NCBI RefSeq assembly: GCF_900107405.1
Contig: NZ_FNPV01000001.1
Location: forward strand, 62,001-126,000
Reading direction: 5' to 3'
Source: Tindallia californiensis
Lineage (GTDB): Bacteria; Bacillota; Clostridia; Peptostreptococcales; Tindalliaceae
Length of the DNA stretch: 64,000 nt
Shown here: positions 1 through 8,634 of the stretch, piece by piece
Layout of the letters: every line of letters starts with the position of its first letter
How positions within the stretch are numbered: the stretch's first letter is position 1
Program-made: the position numbers and the translations under genes
The notes under the pieces: model-generated
Databases searched by the model: none
Told to the model about the DNA's origin: nothing
What the model saw: only the letters and a program-made list of their open reading frames with translations

Positions 1-318
1 TTTCAGTACACCAATAAATTCATCCTGACTCATAATTTCTCCATGTGCCCCAAATCTATCCGCATTTTTTACTGGCTTATTATACCATGGAAGATCATAA
101 TGCCTAAGCGTTTCTGGATTAATTTCTCCAATATACACTTGATGTGGTAAATATCGAACCGCTTCCTCGAAAGATCTCAAAGACTTTGAAAGGTTCTTTA
201 GTATTTCAGACTTGTCATCCACCTTATTTTCAAGAGAAGAAAACACAGAGTTACTCTGAATAAAATCTGGTACATGAGCTAACGTATACCCTTCGCCTCT
301 AATAACAGCATATCTCAC
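1..318 (-). CDS. grdC: Glycine/sarcosine/betaine reductase component C, beta-type subunit (GrdC), 3' part cut off by window edge
   Basis: Only the first 106 codons are present; the gene runs off the left edge. The visible N-terminus resembles GrdC: a short start segment (MRYAVIRGEGY), then LRSFEEAVRYLPHQVYIG at about residues 47-64 and a PWYN / GEIMSQDEFIG segment near residues 78-103. In the family, GrdC with GrdD forms protein C, which accepts the carboxymethyl-selenoether from the substrate-specific protein and releases acetyl phosphate in Stickland fermentation. The start is GTG at 318, preceded by GAGGTGG with a 5-base spacer. It is the first gene of its unit here (trmL lies upstream), so the other grd genes must be beyond the edge or elsewhere. 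Identification is from remembered family motifs on a fragment. Confidence 0.72.
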   Translation of the reverse strand, partial: MRYAVIRGEGYTLAHVPDFIQSNSVFSSLENKVDDKSEILKNLSKSLRSFEEAVRYLPHQVYIGEINPETLRHYDLPWYNKPVKNADRFGAHGEIMSQDEFIGVLK

Positions 319-428
319 AACAACCACCTCACATTACATTTTTAGTAGCATTGATTACTCTAAATCATCCTGCTGATTACTGATATTTTTCTAGTCTTTT
401 TCAAAATAGTACTATTGGATAGCATTCT

Positions 429-899
429 TTAATGCATTCCTATAAAATCCCACTGGCGCATCACTTCATATGCCACAATAGCTACCGCATTAGAAAGGTT
501 TAATGATCTAGCACTATCGTGCTTAATCATTGGCACTCTTATTAATGAACTCCCATACTGTTCAAGGATGTTTGGAGGCAAACCAGCCGTTTCTTTTCCA
601 AACATTATAAAGCTTGGATCAGAATATTGTTGATCACTATAGATTTCTTTAGCTTTTGTGGATGCGCAATATATTTTCTTCACTTTTGTACGCTTAAGAA
701 AATCCTCAAAGTCATTATAGATAGTCAAATCCAATAAATCCCAGTAATCTAAGCCAGCACGTTTCACATATCGATCATCTAAAGAAAATCCTGTTGGTTT
801 AATAATATGAAGACTTGCACCAATTATGACACAAGTTCTAGCTATATTCCCAGTATTCTGAGGTATTTCAGGTTCATGTAAAATAATATTAAGTGACAT
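429..899 (-). CDS. trmL: tRNA (cytidine(34)-2'-O)-methyltransferase TrmL (SPOUT family)
   Basis: This 156-residue protein has the full compact length of the TrmL/YibK group, which 2'-O-methylates the wobble nucleotide of tRNA-Leu isoacceptors using S-adenosylmethionine. The three SPOUT motifs that build the trefoil knot are visible: NTGNIART at 15-22, FGKETAGLP at 100-108 and SLNLSNAVA at 132-140. The start ATG follows an AGGAGG site. The gene has its own sigma-A-like promoter at 983-1010, divergent from the MBL gene. No extra TRAM or RNA-binding domain is present, which separates it from larger SpoU methyltransferases. Confidence 0.93.
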   Translation of the reverse strand: MSLNIILHEPEIPQNTGNIARTCVIIGASLHIIKPTGFSLDDRYVKRAGLDYWDLLDLTIYNDFEDFLKRTKVKKIYCASTKAKEIYSDQQYSDPSFIMFGKETAGLPPNILEQYGSSLIRVPMIKHDSARSLNLSNAVAIVAYEVMRQWDFIGMH

Positions 900-982
900 T
901 TTTTCCTCCTAAACGACTTCATTAAAATCATGTTTGTCATCGGTGTTTTCATGCTAACCATATCAAATCTACTGCTAAGCAG

Positions 983-1010
983 ATTATATCACATTTGAAT
1001 AATGCTGCAA
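983..1010 (-). promoter_or_regulatory. sigma-A-like promoter for trmL
   Basis: On the minus strand TTGCAG (1005-1010) and a perfect TATAAT (983-988) are separated by 16 bases. The promoter lies about 85 bases upstream of the trmL start. A short CTGCT/AGCAG hairpin lies just downstream of the -10 box. Confidence 0.6.
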
Positions 1011-1021
1011 TCTAGCTTAAA

Positions 1022-1051
1022 TTGTGAAATCAAGATATAATGGGGTATAAT
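1022..1051 (+). promoter_or_regulatory. sigma-A-like promoter for the MBL-fold gene
   Basis: TTGTGA (1022-1027) and TATAAT (1046-1051) are separated by 18 bases, about 30 bases before the start at 1082. It is back to back with the trmL promoter. Confidence 0.6.
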
Positions 1052-1081
1052 ATTTCTAAACTTTCCTAAGGAGGTTCGTTT

Positions 1082-1828
1082 ATGAAACCATCAACGTGTA
1101 AAATTACGCATCTTTATCATAGCTCCTTTTATCTGCAAACAGCTCACCACCTATTTATATTTGATTATGTCCTTCCATCAAGTGATAGTGACAGCTCCTT
1201 AGACCTTACCAGCAAAAATATTCATCAATTAGCTTCAAATCGGAATGTTTTTGTTTTCGTTTCTCACCATCATTCTGATCATTTTTCTCCAGTTATTTTC
1301 GAGTGGAAAAATGAAATCAATAATATTCACTATGTGCTCAGCAGTGATATAAACCAAACTTTTGATGATTCAAATACACATTCTATGGATCCCGGAGAAC
1401 AGCTCAAGATAAACGATGTGCTTATAAAAACATTTGATTCTACTGATGCTGGGGTTTCTTTCTATATCGAAGCTGACCAGCTTTCATTCTTTCATTCCGG
1501 AGACTTAAACTGGTGGCATTGGGATGATTTCTCTAAAGAAAAGCAAGAACAAGAAGCGTTAGAATATAAGAACGTCATTGAAAAAGTAAAAAAAGAGCAT
1601 ATTAATATAGCCTTCGTACCAGTAGATCCCAGGCTTGGAAATGCATTCTTTTGGGCTGGTAAGTATTTTTTCGAAGAAGTTAAGCCCGACCTATTGATAC
1701 CTATGCACTTTCATGACAATTTTTCAATAACGAAAGCTTTTTCAGATGTAATGGGCTTATCTTCCAAAACAATTGCATCTATTGGTAGCAGAGGCGAAAA
1801 AATATTTTTTGATAAAGATCAGAAATAA
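1082..1828 (+). CDS. MBL-fold metallo-hydrolase
   Basis: This 248-residue protein belongs to the metallo-beta-lactamase superfamily, nearest to the small UlaG-like/COG2220 type hydrolases. The metal-binding HxHxDH motif appears as HHHSDH at 62-67, followed by FHSGDLN at 137-143 (bridging Asp region) and a late His pair, PMHFHDN, at 207-213. These are the expected ligands for a two-metal site. No signal peptide is seen, so it should be cytoplasmic. An AAGGAGG site precedes the ATG. The substrate cannot be told from sequence. It stands alone between trmL (divergent) and degV (same strand, 93-base gap). Confidence 0.85.
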   Translation: MKPSTCKITHLYHSSFYLQTAHHLFIFDYVLPSSDSDSSLDLTSKNIHQLASNRNVFVFVSHHHSDHFSPVIFEWKNEINNIHYVLSSDINQTFDDSNTHSMDPGEQLKINDVLIKTFDSTDAGVSFYIEADQLSFFHSGDLNWWHWDDFSKEKQEQEALEYKNVIEKVKKEHINIAFVPVDPRLGNAFFWAGKYFFEEVKPDLLIPMHFHDNFSITKAFSDVMGLSSKTIASIGSRGEKIFFDKDQK

Positions 1829-1921
1829 GCCTTCTGTCCAAGAAGATCTCGCTGGCAATTGAACTGAATTTTAGTTATAATAATGTAAACGCCTGTAATA
1901 TTAAAAGGAGGCACAAGACGA

Positions 1922-2770
1922 ATGGCAAAAGTTCATATCGTAACAGACAGCACTAGTGATTTGCCACAGCATATATTGCTCGACCGAAATATACATGTTG
2001 TTCCTTTATATGTCCACTTTGATGATGAGATTTTTAGAGATGATGTTGATATTAATCCATCTCTTCTTTACAAGAAAGTTCAAGAATCAGGAATATATCC
2101 CAAAACATCCAGCCCTTCCCCTAAAGACTTTATTGATTTTTTTAAGCCTATAGTCGATAGGGGAGATCATGTCTTGTATATAGGCTTGTCTTCTCAGCTT
2201 TCTTCAACTATCCAGAATGCTCGAATTGCTGCATCTGAATTTCCAGACCATACTGTTTTGGTTGTAGATTCTCTTAATCTGTCAGCTGGTATTGGCATGC
2301 TTGTTTTAGAAGCATCGGAACTTTCTTTACAAGGCAAAAGTTTAGAAGAGATCTCAAAGGCACTTCATGCTATGGTTCCTAAGGTTAAAACATTTTTTGC
2401 AGTAGACACGTTACAATACCTTTATAAAGGTGGGCGTTGTTCTTCTTTGCAAAATCTTATTGGAACTATGTTTCGTGTGCGCCCTATCCTTCATGTTGTC
2501 AATGGCAAAATCATTGTTCAAAAGAAGGTTCGCGGCAGACGCGAAAAACAGATAGATGAAATGCTTCAATTTCCAGATTCGGAATCAAACGCTATTTCTA
2601 TTAAAAGAATTATTGTGAATCACTCTTTTTGTCCTGATGATGCAGAACTCCTAAAAAAACAATTGGATCAATCATTTAGTCCAGAAGAAATCATCATTAC
2701 GGAGGCAGGATGTGTTATCTCCAGTCATTGTGGTCCAAATACTTTTAGCATTGTTTATTGTTTAGAATAA
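1922..2770 (+). CDS. DegV family fatty-acid-binding protein
   Basis: At 282 residues this is full length for DegV proteins, which bind a single fatty acid between two domains and, in Gram-positives, can act as FakB partners of the fatty acid kinase FakA. The N-terminal VTDSTSDLP (7-15) is the family signature, and the central GLSSQLSSTIQNA and DTLQYLYKGGR segments are also typical. An AAAGGAGG site lies just before the ATG. The 3' end overlaps the convergent cobD gene by 26 bases, and its terminator hairpin sits inside cobD coding sequence. No FakA is present in the window, so the fatty-acid kinase link is inference. Confidence 0.9.
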   Translation: MAKVHIVTDSTSDLPQHILLDRNIHVVPLYVHFDDEIFRDDVDINPSLLYKKVQESGIYPKTSSPSPKDFIDFFKPIVDRGDHVLYIGLSSQLSSTIQNARIAASEFPDHTVLVVDSLNLSAGIGMLVLEASELSLQGKSLEEISKALHAMVPKVKTFFAVDTLQYLYKGGRCSSLQNLIGTMFRVRPILHVVNGKIIVQKKVRGRREKQIDEMLQFPDSESNAISIKRIIVNHSFCPDDAELLKKQLDQSFSPEEIIITEAGCVISSHCGPNTFSIVYCLE

Positions 2771-3857
2771 TATTGTTAACAGAAAGAAGAGAATCTATTA
2801 ATTGCCTATTCTCTTCTTTCTTTTTTACGGCAACTCTAAAAAACCGACTAGGCATTCCATTAAAATTATTGCATTTTCGAATGAGTATCTGTCTTTTCAA
2901 TAACCAATGATATAGTCTTTCTACATTGTATTTTTCATTATCACTCAAACGAATCAACAGATAATTTGTGTGTGATGGAAAAACAGTAAAAGCTTCCATT
3001 TTTTTTATTGCCTCTTCCATTATCTCCTTTTCAAGCTTTATTGTTTCGCTTACCTTCTTTATATACACTGAAGCCTCTACTGAATTAATATAGTACCTTA
3101 GAGATTCTGCAAATACATTGACACTCCACGGAACAGCATGCTTTCTATGATTTTCTGACAATTCCAAACAACCATAAATTCCGTATCCTAGTCTAATGCC
3201 TGGAATAGCAAAAATTTTCGTAAAGGCTCTTATGATAATCAAATGATTCCATTTATGTATTTCAGAAGCCATTGTAAGCCTATCACTCGCAGTAACAAAT
3301 TCAATGAAAGCCTCATCTACAATAACTTTACACCCTACCTTTTGGCACTTTTCTAAAATTTCGTTCATTTCTTTTCTCGTTATAAGATTTCCTGTCGGAT
3401 TATTAGGATTGCACAATACCAATAGATCAAAGGTTTCATCAATTTGATTAATTAATTTTCCAACATTAAGTTTAAAGTGATTAGTCATTTCCATCTTAAA
3501 ATAGACCACACTACTACCCACCACCTCTAAAGCAGCTTCATATTCGCTAAATGTAGGTACTGGCAACATTGTTTTCACAGGATTGATTAACCTTATTGCA
3601 TCATGAATAATTTGAGCTGCTCCATTACCAGGTACAATTCGTTCTATTTCTGTTGAAGCGTAATGAGCTAATGCCTTTCTAAGCTCATAGTACTTAGGGT
3701 CAGGGTATATGGATATATCTTTCTGAGCCTGCGTTATTAGTTGTATTAAACCATCCGGGATTTTAAACGGACTTATATTTGCACTAAAGTCTAAAATTTC
3801 ATGGGGATCAATCCCGATTTCCTTTCCTATCTTCAATACATTCCCACCATGCTCCAT
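2745..3857 (-). CDS. cobD: Threonine-phosphate decarboxylase CobD (PLP-dependent)
   Basis: This 370-residue class I/II aminotransferase-fold protein matches the Salmonella-type CobD, which decarboxylates L-threonine-O-3-phosphate to (R)-1-amino-2-propanol phosphate, the linker of the cobalamin nucleotide loop. It opens with the typical MEHGGNV, carries CNPNNPTG at 149-156, DEAF at 181-184 and the PLP-binding lysine in AFTKIFAIPGIRLGYG (K214). A histidinol-phosphate aminotransferase has a similar fold, but the adjacent cbiB, whose product uses this linker, supports CobD. It overlaps cbiB by 25 bases and is the last gene of the corrinoid block. Confidence 0.9.
   Translation of the reverse strand: MEHGGNVLKIGKEIGIDPHEILDFSANISPFKIPDGLIQLITQAQKDISIYPDPKYYELRKALAHYASTEIERIVPGNGAAQIIHDAIRLINPVKTMLPVPTFSEYEAALEVVGSSVVYFKMEMTNHFKLNVGKLINQIDETFDLLVLCNPNNPTGNLITRKEMNEILEKCQKVGCKVIVDEAFIEFVTASDRLTMASEIHKWNHLIIIRAFTKIFAIPGIRLGYGIYGCLELSENHRKHAVPWSVNVFAESLRYYINSVEASVYIKKVSETIKLEKEIMEEAIKKMEAFTVFPSHTNYLLIRLSDNEKYNVERLYHWLLKRQILIRKCNNFNGMPSRFFRVAVKKKEENRQLIDSLLSVNNIILNNKQC
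2781..2826 (+). terminator. Intrinsic terminator of degV, embedded in the cobD coding region
   Basis: A 14-base arm at 2781-2794 pairs perfectly with 2808-2821 across a 13-base loop, and TTTTTT follows. It lies 10 bases past the degV stop but inside the last codons of the convergent cobD gene. Confidence 0.8.
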
Positions 3858-4807
3858 CTAAATCCTCCTATTCCTATCAGTAAAAAACCCAAAAACACAG
3901 CCAAAATTATTGATGCAATCCTCATAACATCAGTAGTTTTACAAATCATATCTCGAAAAACATACGTCTCATTATCTCCTATTGTTGGTTTGCTGATTTT
4001 TTTACCAAAATAGTAGCTATCTCCCCCCAACTGAATCTCTAAAGCTCCCGCAATCATAGATTCAGGATATCCTGCATTAGGACTGCTGTGGTTCATTCTA
4101 TCCCTCAACATAATTTTAATGGATTTTCTCCACTCCAATCCTCTTATCTTAATGGCTATCAATAAAAAAAATACCGATAATCTTGCAGGAACCCAGTTTG
4201 CTGCATCATCTAATTTCGCAGCAAATCTGCCAAAAAAAATATATTTTTCATTTTTATAGCCAATCATCGAATCCATTGTATTAATCGCTTTGTATGTTAA
4301 TGCTAATAAGGGACCTCCAACAAATAAGTATAGGATAGGAGCTACAACGCCATCTGAAAAATTTTCTGCAACCGTTTCAATAACAGCTTTAGTAATGTCA
4401 GATTCATCTAAACATTCCGTATCTCTACCAACAATCATAGAAAGATAATATCTTGCACCTTCAATGTCTTGACTACATAACTTTTCATATACATTCATTG
4501 CCGATGTCGTAAGGCTTTTAACAGCAATGGTTGTATATGCAAGATATACAGAGAAAACAAACCCTAAGGATACATGAATGCTTGAAAATAATCGTTGTAA
4601 TGACCATGCACTTATTATCGTTACACAAACCACTATGATGGTCAATAAAAAACCCATCACCATTTCATACTTAGAATTACGTTGCTTTTCCGAACGTAAT
4701 TTACCTTCTAAAAAAGTAATTAGTTTTCCAATGCACCTTACTGGATGTGGCCAATCTTCTGGATCTCCAAGAAGCAAGTCTAAAAGAAAGGCTGAAATAA
4801 TAATCAT
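3833..4807 (-). CDS. cbiB: Adenosylcobinamide-phosphate synthase CbiB
   Basis: This 324-residue membrane protein attaches aminopropanol (phosphate) to adenosylcobyric acid. The N-terminal DLLLGDPEDWPHPVRCIG (10-27) is the CbiB/CobD signature. Several hydrophobic segments follow (about 54-76, 80-100, 155-175 and a C-terminal one near 295-315), and ETVAENFSDG in the middle is also characteristic. The start overlaps the cbiP stop in an ATGA arrangement, implying translational coupling. Its partner CobD follows immediately, so the two steps of linker insertion are encoded side by side. Confidence 0.93.
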   Translation of the reverse strand: MIIISAFLLDLLLGDPEDWPHPVRCIGKLITFLEGKLRSEKQRNSKYEMVMGFLLTIIVVCVTIISAWSLQRLFSSIHVSLGFVFSVYLAYTTIAVKSLTTSAMNVYEKLCSQDIEGARYYLSMIVGRDTECLDESDITKAVIETVAENFSDGVVAPILYLFVGGPLLALTYKAINTMDSMIGYKNEKYIFFGRFAAKLDDAANWVPARLSVFFLLIAIKIRGLEWRKSIKIMLRDRMNHSSPNAGYPESMIAGALEIQLGGDSYYFGKKISKPTIGDNETYVFRDMICKTTDVMRIASIILAVFLGFLLIGIGGFRWSMVGMY

Positions 4808-6324
4808 TGTGAATGTTCCTCCAAAATCTCATATATTCTTTTCATGTCAATTGATTCTCGAACGGTTTTAGCTAAGATATCATATTGCTCTTCCTTATAA
4901 GCTTTAAAGGAGCCTCTTTTTTCAATTTCATCAATATTTAGATCGTTGGATAAAAACATCAGTAATGCATTGTTAAACTCTTCGTTATCAAATATCCCAT
5001 GCAAGTAAGTTCCCCACACTTTCCCATCACTCGATATCGCTCCATCGTAGCGGATGGTAAATTCTTGACTGTCTTTTATTTCAGCAAATGGTTTCGCTTC
5101 ATCATTCAATGTTGTTTTTCCCATATGAATTTCATAGCCTTCCACAGCAATATTTTTCATTTTGTTGTCTATGTTTTCAAAAATAACTTCTGCTTTTGTT
5201 TGTTTCGTTACCTTCTCTCTGTCAAATATTGTTTCAACATTCAACAACCCCAATCCTTCTAATTCTCTAATATTACTTTCTACCCCGTGTGGATCTACTA
5301 GTTTTTTTCCTAGTATTTGAAAGCCACCGCATATCCCTACAATTGCAGATCCTTTATCTCTTGCTGATAAAATAGATTTATCTAACCCTTTTTCCCTCAA
5401 AAACAGTAAATCTTCAAGCGTGTTTTTTGTTCCCGGGATAATGATTAAGTCAGGTCTGCCCAATAACCCTGGGTCTTCAACAAAGCGAATGTTAACCAAT
5501 GGGTGCTTTTCCAACCAATGAAAATCGGTAAAGTTAGAAATCCTTGGTAATCTTATTACACATACATCTATTTTGTTACTGGATAAAGCCTTTGATTTTA
5601 ATCGTTCAGCTTCCCCATCTTCTTCCTCTATATCAAATTTCCCATATGGAATAACTCCTAGTACAGGAATGCCTGTTAAGGCTTCTAACTGTTTTAATCC
5701 TGGATTTAATATCTTTCTATCACCACGAAATTTATTAATCAGTAGGCCTTTTACTCTTTTTCTTTCATCTTCATCAAGGAGCATAATCGTTCCATAAATT
5801 GAAGCAAAAACACCACCACGATCAATATCTCCAATGAGAAGCACAGGAGCATCTACCATTTTAGCCATGCCCATATTAACAATATCGTTATCTTTAAGAT
5901 TTATTTCTGCTGGACTTCCTGCCCCCTCAATCACAATCACATCCGCTTTCTTTTGGAGTTCATCAAAAGCACTTAAAATAATTTTTTTGAGCTTCGGTTT
6001 AAATTGATGATACTCCGACGCACTCATATTACCATATACTTTGCCACTCACAATTACTTGAGCATTTTTTTCACCTGTGGGTTTTAATAGAATAGGATTC
6101 ATATTAACTTCCGGCTTTACCATTGCCGCTTCCGCCTGACACACTTGAGCACGTCCCATTTCTAATCCTTCGTCTGTAATATAGGAGTTTAATGCCATAT
6201 TCTGAGACTTAAAGGGCATTGAATCAAGACCATCTTCCTTAAAAATTCTACATAACGCAGCTGTCAATACACTTTTCCCGACAGAAGATGCGGTGCCTTG
6301 TAGCATGATAGATTTATTTTTCAT
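4804..6324 (-). CDS. cbiP: Cobyric acid synthase CbiP (glutamine-hydrolysing)
   Basis: The 506-residue protein is the normal length for CbiP/CobQ, which amidates four carboxyl groups of adenosylcobyrinic acid a,c-diamide using glutamine and ATP. The N-terminal ATP-binding domain has the P-loop-like GTASSVGKS (10-18), and the C-terminal class I glutamine amidotransferase-like domain has its nucleophile C332 in GICGGFQILG and a catalytic histidine in YLHGIFDN near 443. The start ATG has a GGAGG site lying inside the end of btuD (11-base overlap). No CbiA or other early ring-synthesis gene is in the window. Confidence 0.94.
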   Translation of the reverse strand: MKNKSIMLQGTASSVGKSVLTAALCRIFKEDGLDSMPFKSQNMALNSYITDEGLEMGRAQVCQAEAAMVKPEVNMNPILLKPTGEKNAQVIVSGKVYGNMSASEYHQFKPKLKKIILSAFDELQKKADVIVIEGAGSPAEINLKDNDIVNMGMAKMVDAPVLLIGDIDRGGVFASIYGTIMLLDEDERKRVKGLLINKFRGDRKILNPGLKQLEALTGIPVLGVIPYGKFDIEEEDGEAERLKSKALSSNKIDVCVIRLPRISNFTDFHWLEKHPLVNIRFVEDPGLLGRPDLIIIPGTKNTLEDLLFLREKGLDKSILSARDKGSAIVGICGGFQILGKKLVDPHGVESNIRELEGLGLLNVETIFDREKVTKQTKAEVIFENIDNKMKNIAVEGYEIHMGKTTLNDEAKPFAEIKDSQEFTIRYDGAISSDGKVWGTYLHGIFDNEEFNNALLMFLSNDLNIDEIEKRGSFKAYKEEQYDILAKTVRESIDMKRIYEILEEHSQ

Positions 6325-7585
6325 TCAAAATTACCTCCAGTTGATGAATTATTTCTTCGCAATCAGTAACTCTTATCATACCATTTTCCAACAAGAAAGC
6401 TAAACGTCTCAGACCTTCCCCTTCTACAAAATCCACAAGTGTTCCAGCAGGGTATTGATCCAAAAAAATAATTGGTTTTTTATTCGCAACCTGCTGTTCA
6501 GCAATTTTCAAATTTTCTAAATTACCCTTTCCAAACGGAATAGAGGTTAATATAACGACATCTGCATTTTTTGCACTTTTTAGCGCTAATAATAAGGATT
6601 TTTCCGAGATAGCTTCAAACGGCTTTTCTTCAATCACATCAAGAGTAAGCTTTGTCGAAACTTCCCAATCGCTATCGCCGCGATTCACAACACCCACAGA
6701 TAAAGCAAAACCCTCTTGGTATAGTCTCTGAATCAGTATTTTTCCAGTACCACCACCACAGATTATATGAACCTTGAGTTTTTTAACCTTGCTTTTTTTT
6801 TCAAGCGTTGATATCGGTGAAACTTGTAAACATCCGGTATAAATATTCCGATCTATAACCATTTCAAGTTCATACGCTTTTTTTAAGTTTTCTACCGTCA
6901 AAACCTCTTCTGTTCGACCAAGGGTTAAAATATCCCCTCTATATAGCAGTAACATTTCTTCACTATAGCGTGCTGCCATATTAAGATCATGTAATATTAC
7001 TATTACGGATATCTTTTTTTCTTTATTGAGTTTTTTCAATAGTTCAAGGACTTCAATTTGATGATGAATATCTAAGAAGGAAATCGGTTCATCTAATAGT
7101 AAAACATCAGGTTCTTGAGCAATTGCTTTTGCTATCATGACTCGTTGTTTTTCACCGCCACTTAACTCGTTAACGTATCGATCACGCAAATGAAAAACAT
7201 GGGTTTCCTGCATAGCCATATTCACTATTTCTATATCTTTTTCAGTTTCTGCCCTAAGCCTTTTAATATATGAATGTCGTCCCATCATTACAATATCCTG
7301 CACACAAAATTGATGGTTAATATCCGGATTTTGATGAACCGCCGCTATTTTTCGTGCTAATTTCTTTACTGGATATAGTTCAATATTCTCACCGTCAATC
7401 ATTATACTCCCTGTAGTAGGCGATAAGTTTTTAGCAATATTTTTTAATAATGTTGTTTTTCCAGATCCATTTGGCCCAATAATACTAAGGAAAGTTCCTT
7501 CTGTTATTAAAAGATTTAATGCGCGCAGTATTATTTTTTTATCGTATGCAAAGGTTAGCTCTTTTACTTCGACCATTGTTCCCAT
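6314..7585 (-). CDS. btuD: Corrinoid ABC transporter ATPase BtuD with an extra uncharacterised C-terminal domain
   Basis: Residues 1-250 form an ABC ATPase of the FepC/BtuD type: Walker A GPNGSGKTT (37-45), signature LSGGEKQ (141-147), Walker B VLLLDEP with the catalytic Glu, and H-loop LHDLN. It would energise corrinoid import with BtuC and BtuF. Residues from about 269 to 423 are a second domain not found in the short family members. It opens with a Rossmann-like VHIICGGGTGK and has NRGDSDWE and PFGKGNLENL motifs. I chose the ATG at 7585 because AGGA lies 8 bases before it; ATG codons at 7594 and 7576 are alternatives. The domain does not look like the CbiZ amidohydrolase sometimes fused to BtuD. 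Confidence 0.85.
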   Translation of the reverse strand: MGTMVEVKELTFAYDKKIILRALNLLITEGTFLSIIGPNGSGKTTLLKNIAKNLSPTTGSIMIDGENIELYPVKKLARKIAAVHQNPDINHQFCVQDIVMMGRHSYIKRLRAETEKDIEIVNMAMQETHVFHLRDRYVNELSGGEKQRVMIAKAIAQEPDVLLLDEPISFLDIHHQIEVLELLKKLNKEKKISVIVILHDLNMAARYSEEMLLLYRGDILTLGRTEEVLTVENLKKAYELEMVIDRNIYTGCLQVSPISTLEKKSKVKKLKVHIICGGGTGKILIQRLYQEGFALSVGVVNRGDSDWEVSTKLTLDVIEEKPFEAISEKSLLLALKSAKNADVVILTSIPFGKGNLENLKIAEQQVANKKPIIFLDQYPAGTLVDFVEGEGLRRLAFLLENGMIRVTDCEEIIHQLEVILNEK

Positions 7586-7595
7586 TAAAATCATC

Positions 7596-8633
7596 CTATT
7601 CTATTTTTCTTGCTTTTCTTAACAAGTAAACAAAAAAAGGTGCTCCCGCTAAAGCCGTTATGATCCCTACTGGCAACTCTGTTGGTGCTATGATTGTGCG
7701 CGAAAAAGTATCGGCTGTCACCAAAAAAATCCCACCTAACAAACCACACGCAGGTATCAAAACCCTATGGTTAGGTCCAATTAGCACCCTTGTTATATGA
7801 GGTATTATCAAGCCAACAAAACCAATAATACCACTAACAGAAACTGCAAAAGCAGTTATTAGCGTACTAATAATGAGTATGCTAATCTTCACTTTTTCGA
7901 CATTCACTCCTGTATTTTGAGCAGTTTCCTCACCAATTAGCAATAGGTTCAGGTCTTTCGAATGAAAAATAAGAAAAAAAGTTCCCAAGACCATAGGAAC
8001 AATAACAAGGCTTACATGATGCCATCCTCTAGCTGAAAAACTTCCCATTGTCCAGTAAACAATGGTTGAAACATCGCGAGATGCAATGACCATTATAAAT
8101 GACAACGCTGCACTAAAAAATTGCCCCGTTGCAATGCCTGCTAACAGCAAGGTGGTGGTAGGAACTTTGCCCGAACGACGTGCTAACTGATAAACAATGC
8201 CCGTAGATAATAGAGCTCCTAAAAATGCAAAAACCGAAACCATTCCAAATCCTATAAATGTATGATTCAATTTCAACACAATTGCCAATGAAGCACCTAA
8301 AGCTGCCCCTGAAGAAGTACCTATAATATATGGATCTGCTAACGGATTTCTTAACATTCCTTGCATAGAGACTCCAACAACTGATAAACCTAATCCAACT
8401 AGGAAAGCTAACAATACTCTTGGCAAACGAACAAAAATAATAATAGATGTAGCCGCATCAGATATATGATCGATATTGACAAAATCCTTGATGTACGGAA
8501 CATGGGCCATAACTATTTGAAAACCTTCTAAAATCGAAATATTGGCAGCTCCGATGGATGATGCTGTAATAATGGCTAGTCCTGCCATCGGTATCATCAA
8601 ATAAAAATAGCTTTTTGCCGATAGCAACTTCAT
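7596..8633 (-). CDS. btuC: Corrinoid ABC transporter permease BtuC
   Basis: This is a FecCD/BtuC-family permease of about 345 residues, with roughly ten hydrophobic helices and the family motif GMLRNPLADPYIIGTSSGAALGA in its first third, GxxTxxQ-like segments, and ISGIIGFVGLIIPHITR near the end (the coupling region for the ATPase). It should form the channel for vitamin B12 or cobinamide with BtuF and BtuD. The start at 8633 lies just past the btuF stop with AGAGGAG 7 bases upstream. A longer reading frame starting inside btuF at 8684 lacks such a site. Confidence 0.9.
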   Translation of the reverse strand: MKLLSAKSYFYLMIPMAGLAIITASSIGAANISILEGFQIVMAHVPYIKDFVNIDHISDAATSIIIFVRLPRVLLAFLVGLGLSVVGVSMQGMLRNPLADPYIIGTSSGAALGASLAIVLKLNHTFIGFGMVSVFAFLGALLSTGIVYQLARRSGKVPTTTLLLAGIATGQFFSAALSFIMVIASRDVSTIVYWTMGSFSARGWHHVSLVIVPMVLGTFFLIFHSKDLNLLLIGEETAQNTGVNVEKVKISILIISTLITAFAVSVSGIIGFVGLIIPHITRVLIGPNHRVLIPACGLLGGIFLVTADTFSRTIIAPTELPVGIITALAGAPFFVYLLRKARKIE

Positions 8634-8634
8634 C

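Noticed and set aside
6314-7120. BtuD tail as a CbiZ amidohydrolase
   Set aside because: CbiZ is fused to BtuD in some organisms, but the motifs here (GGGTGK, NRGDSDWE) do not resemble it.
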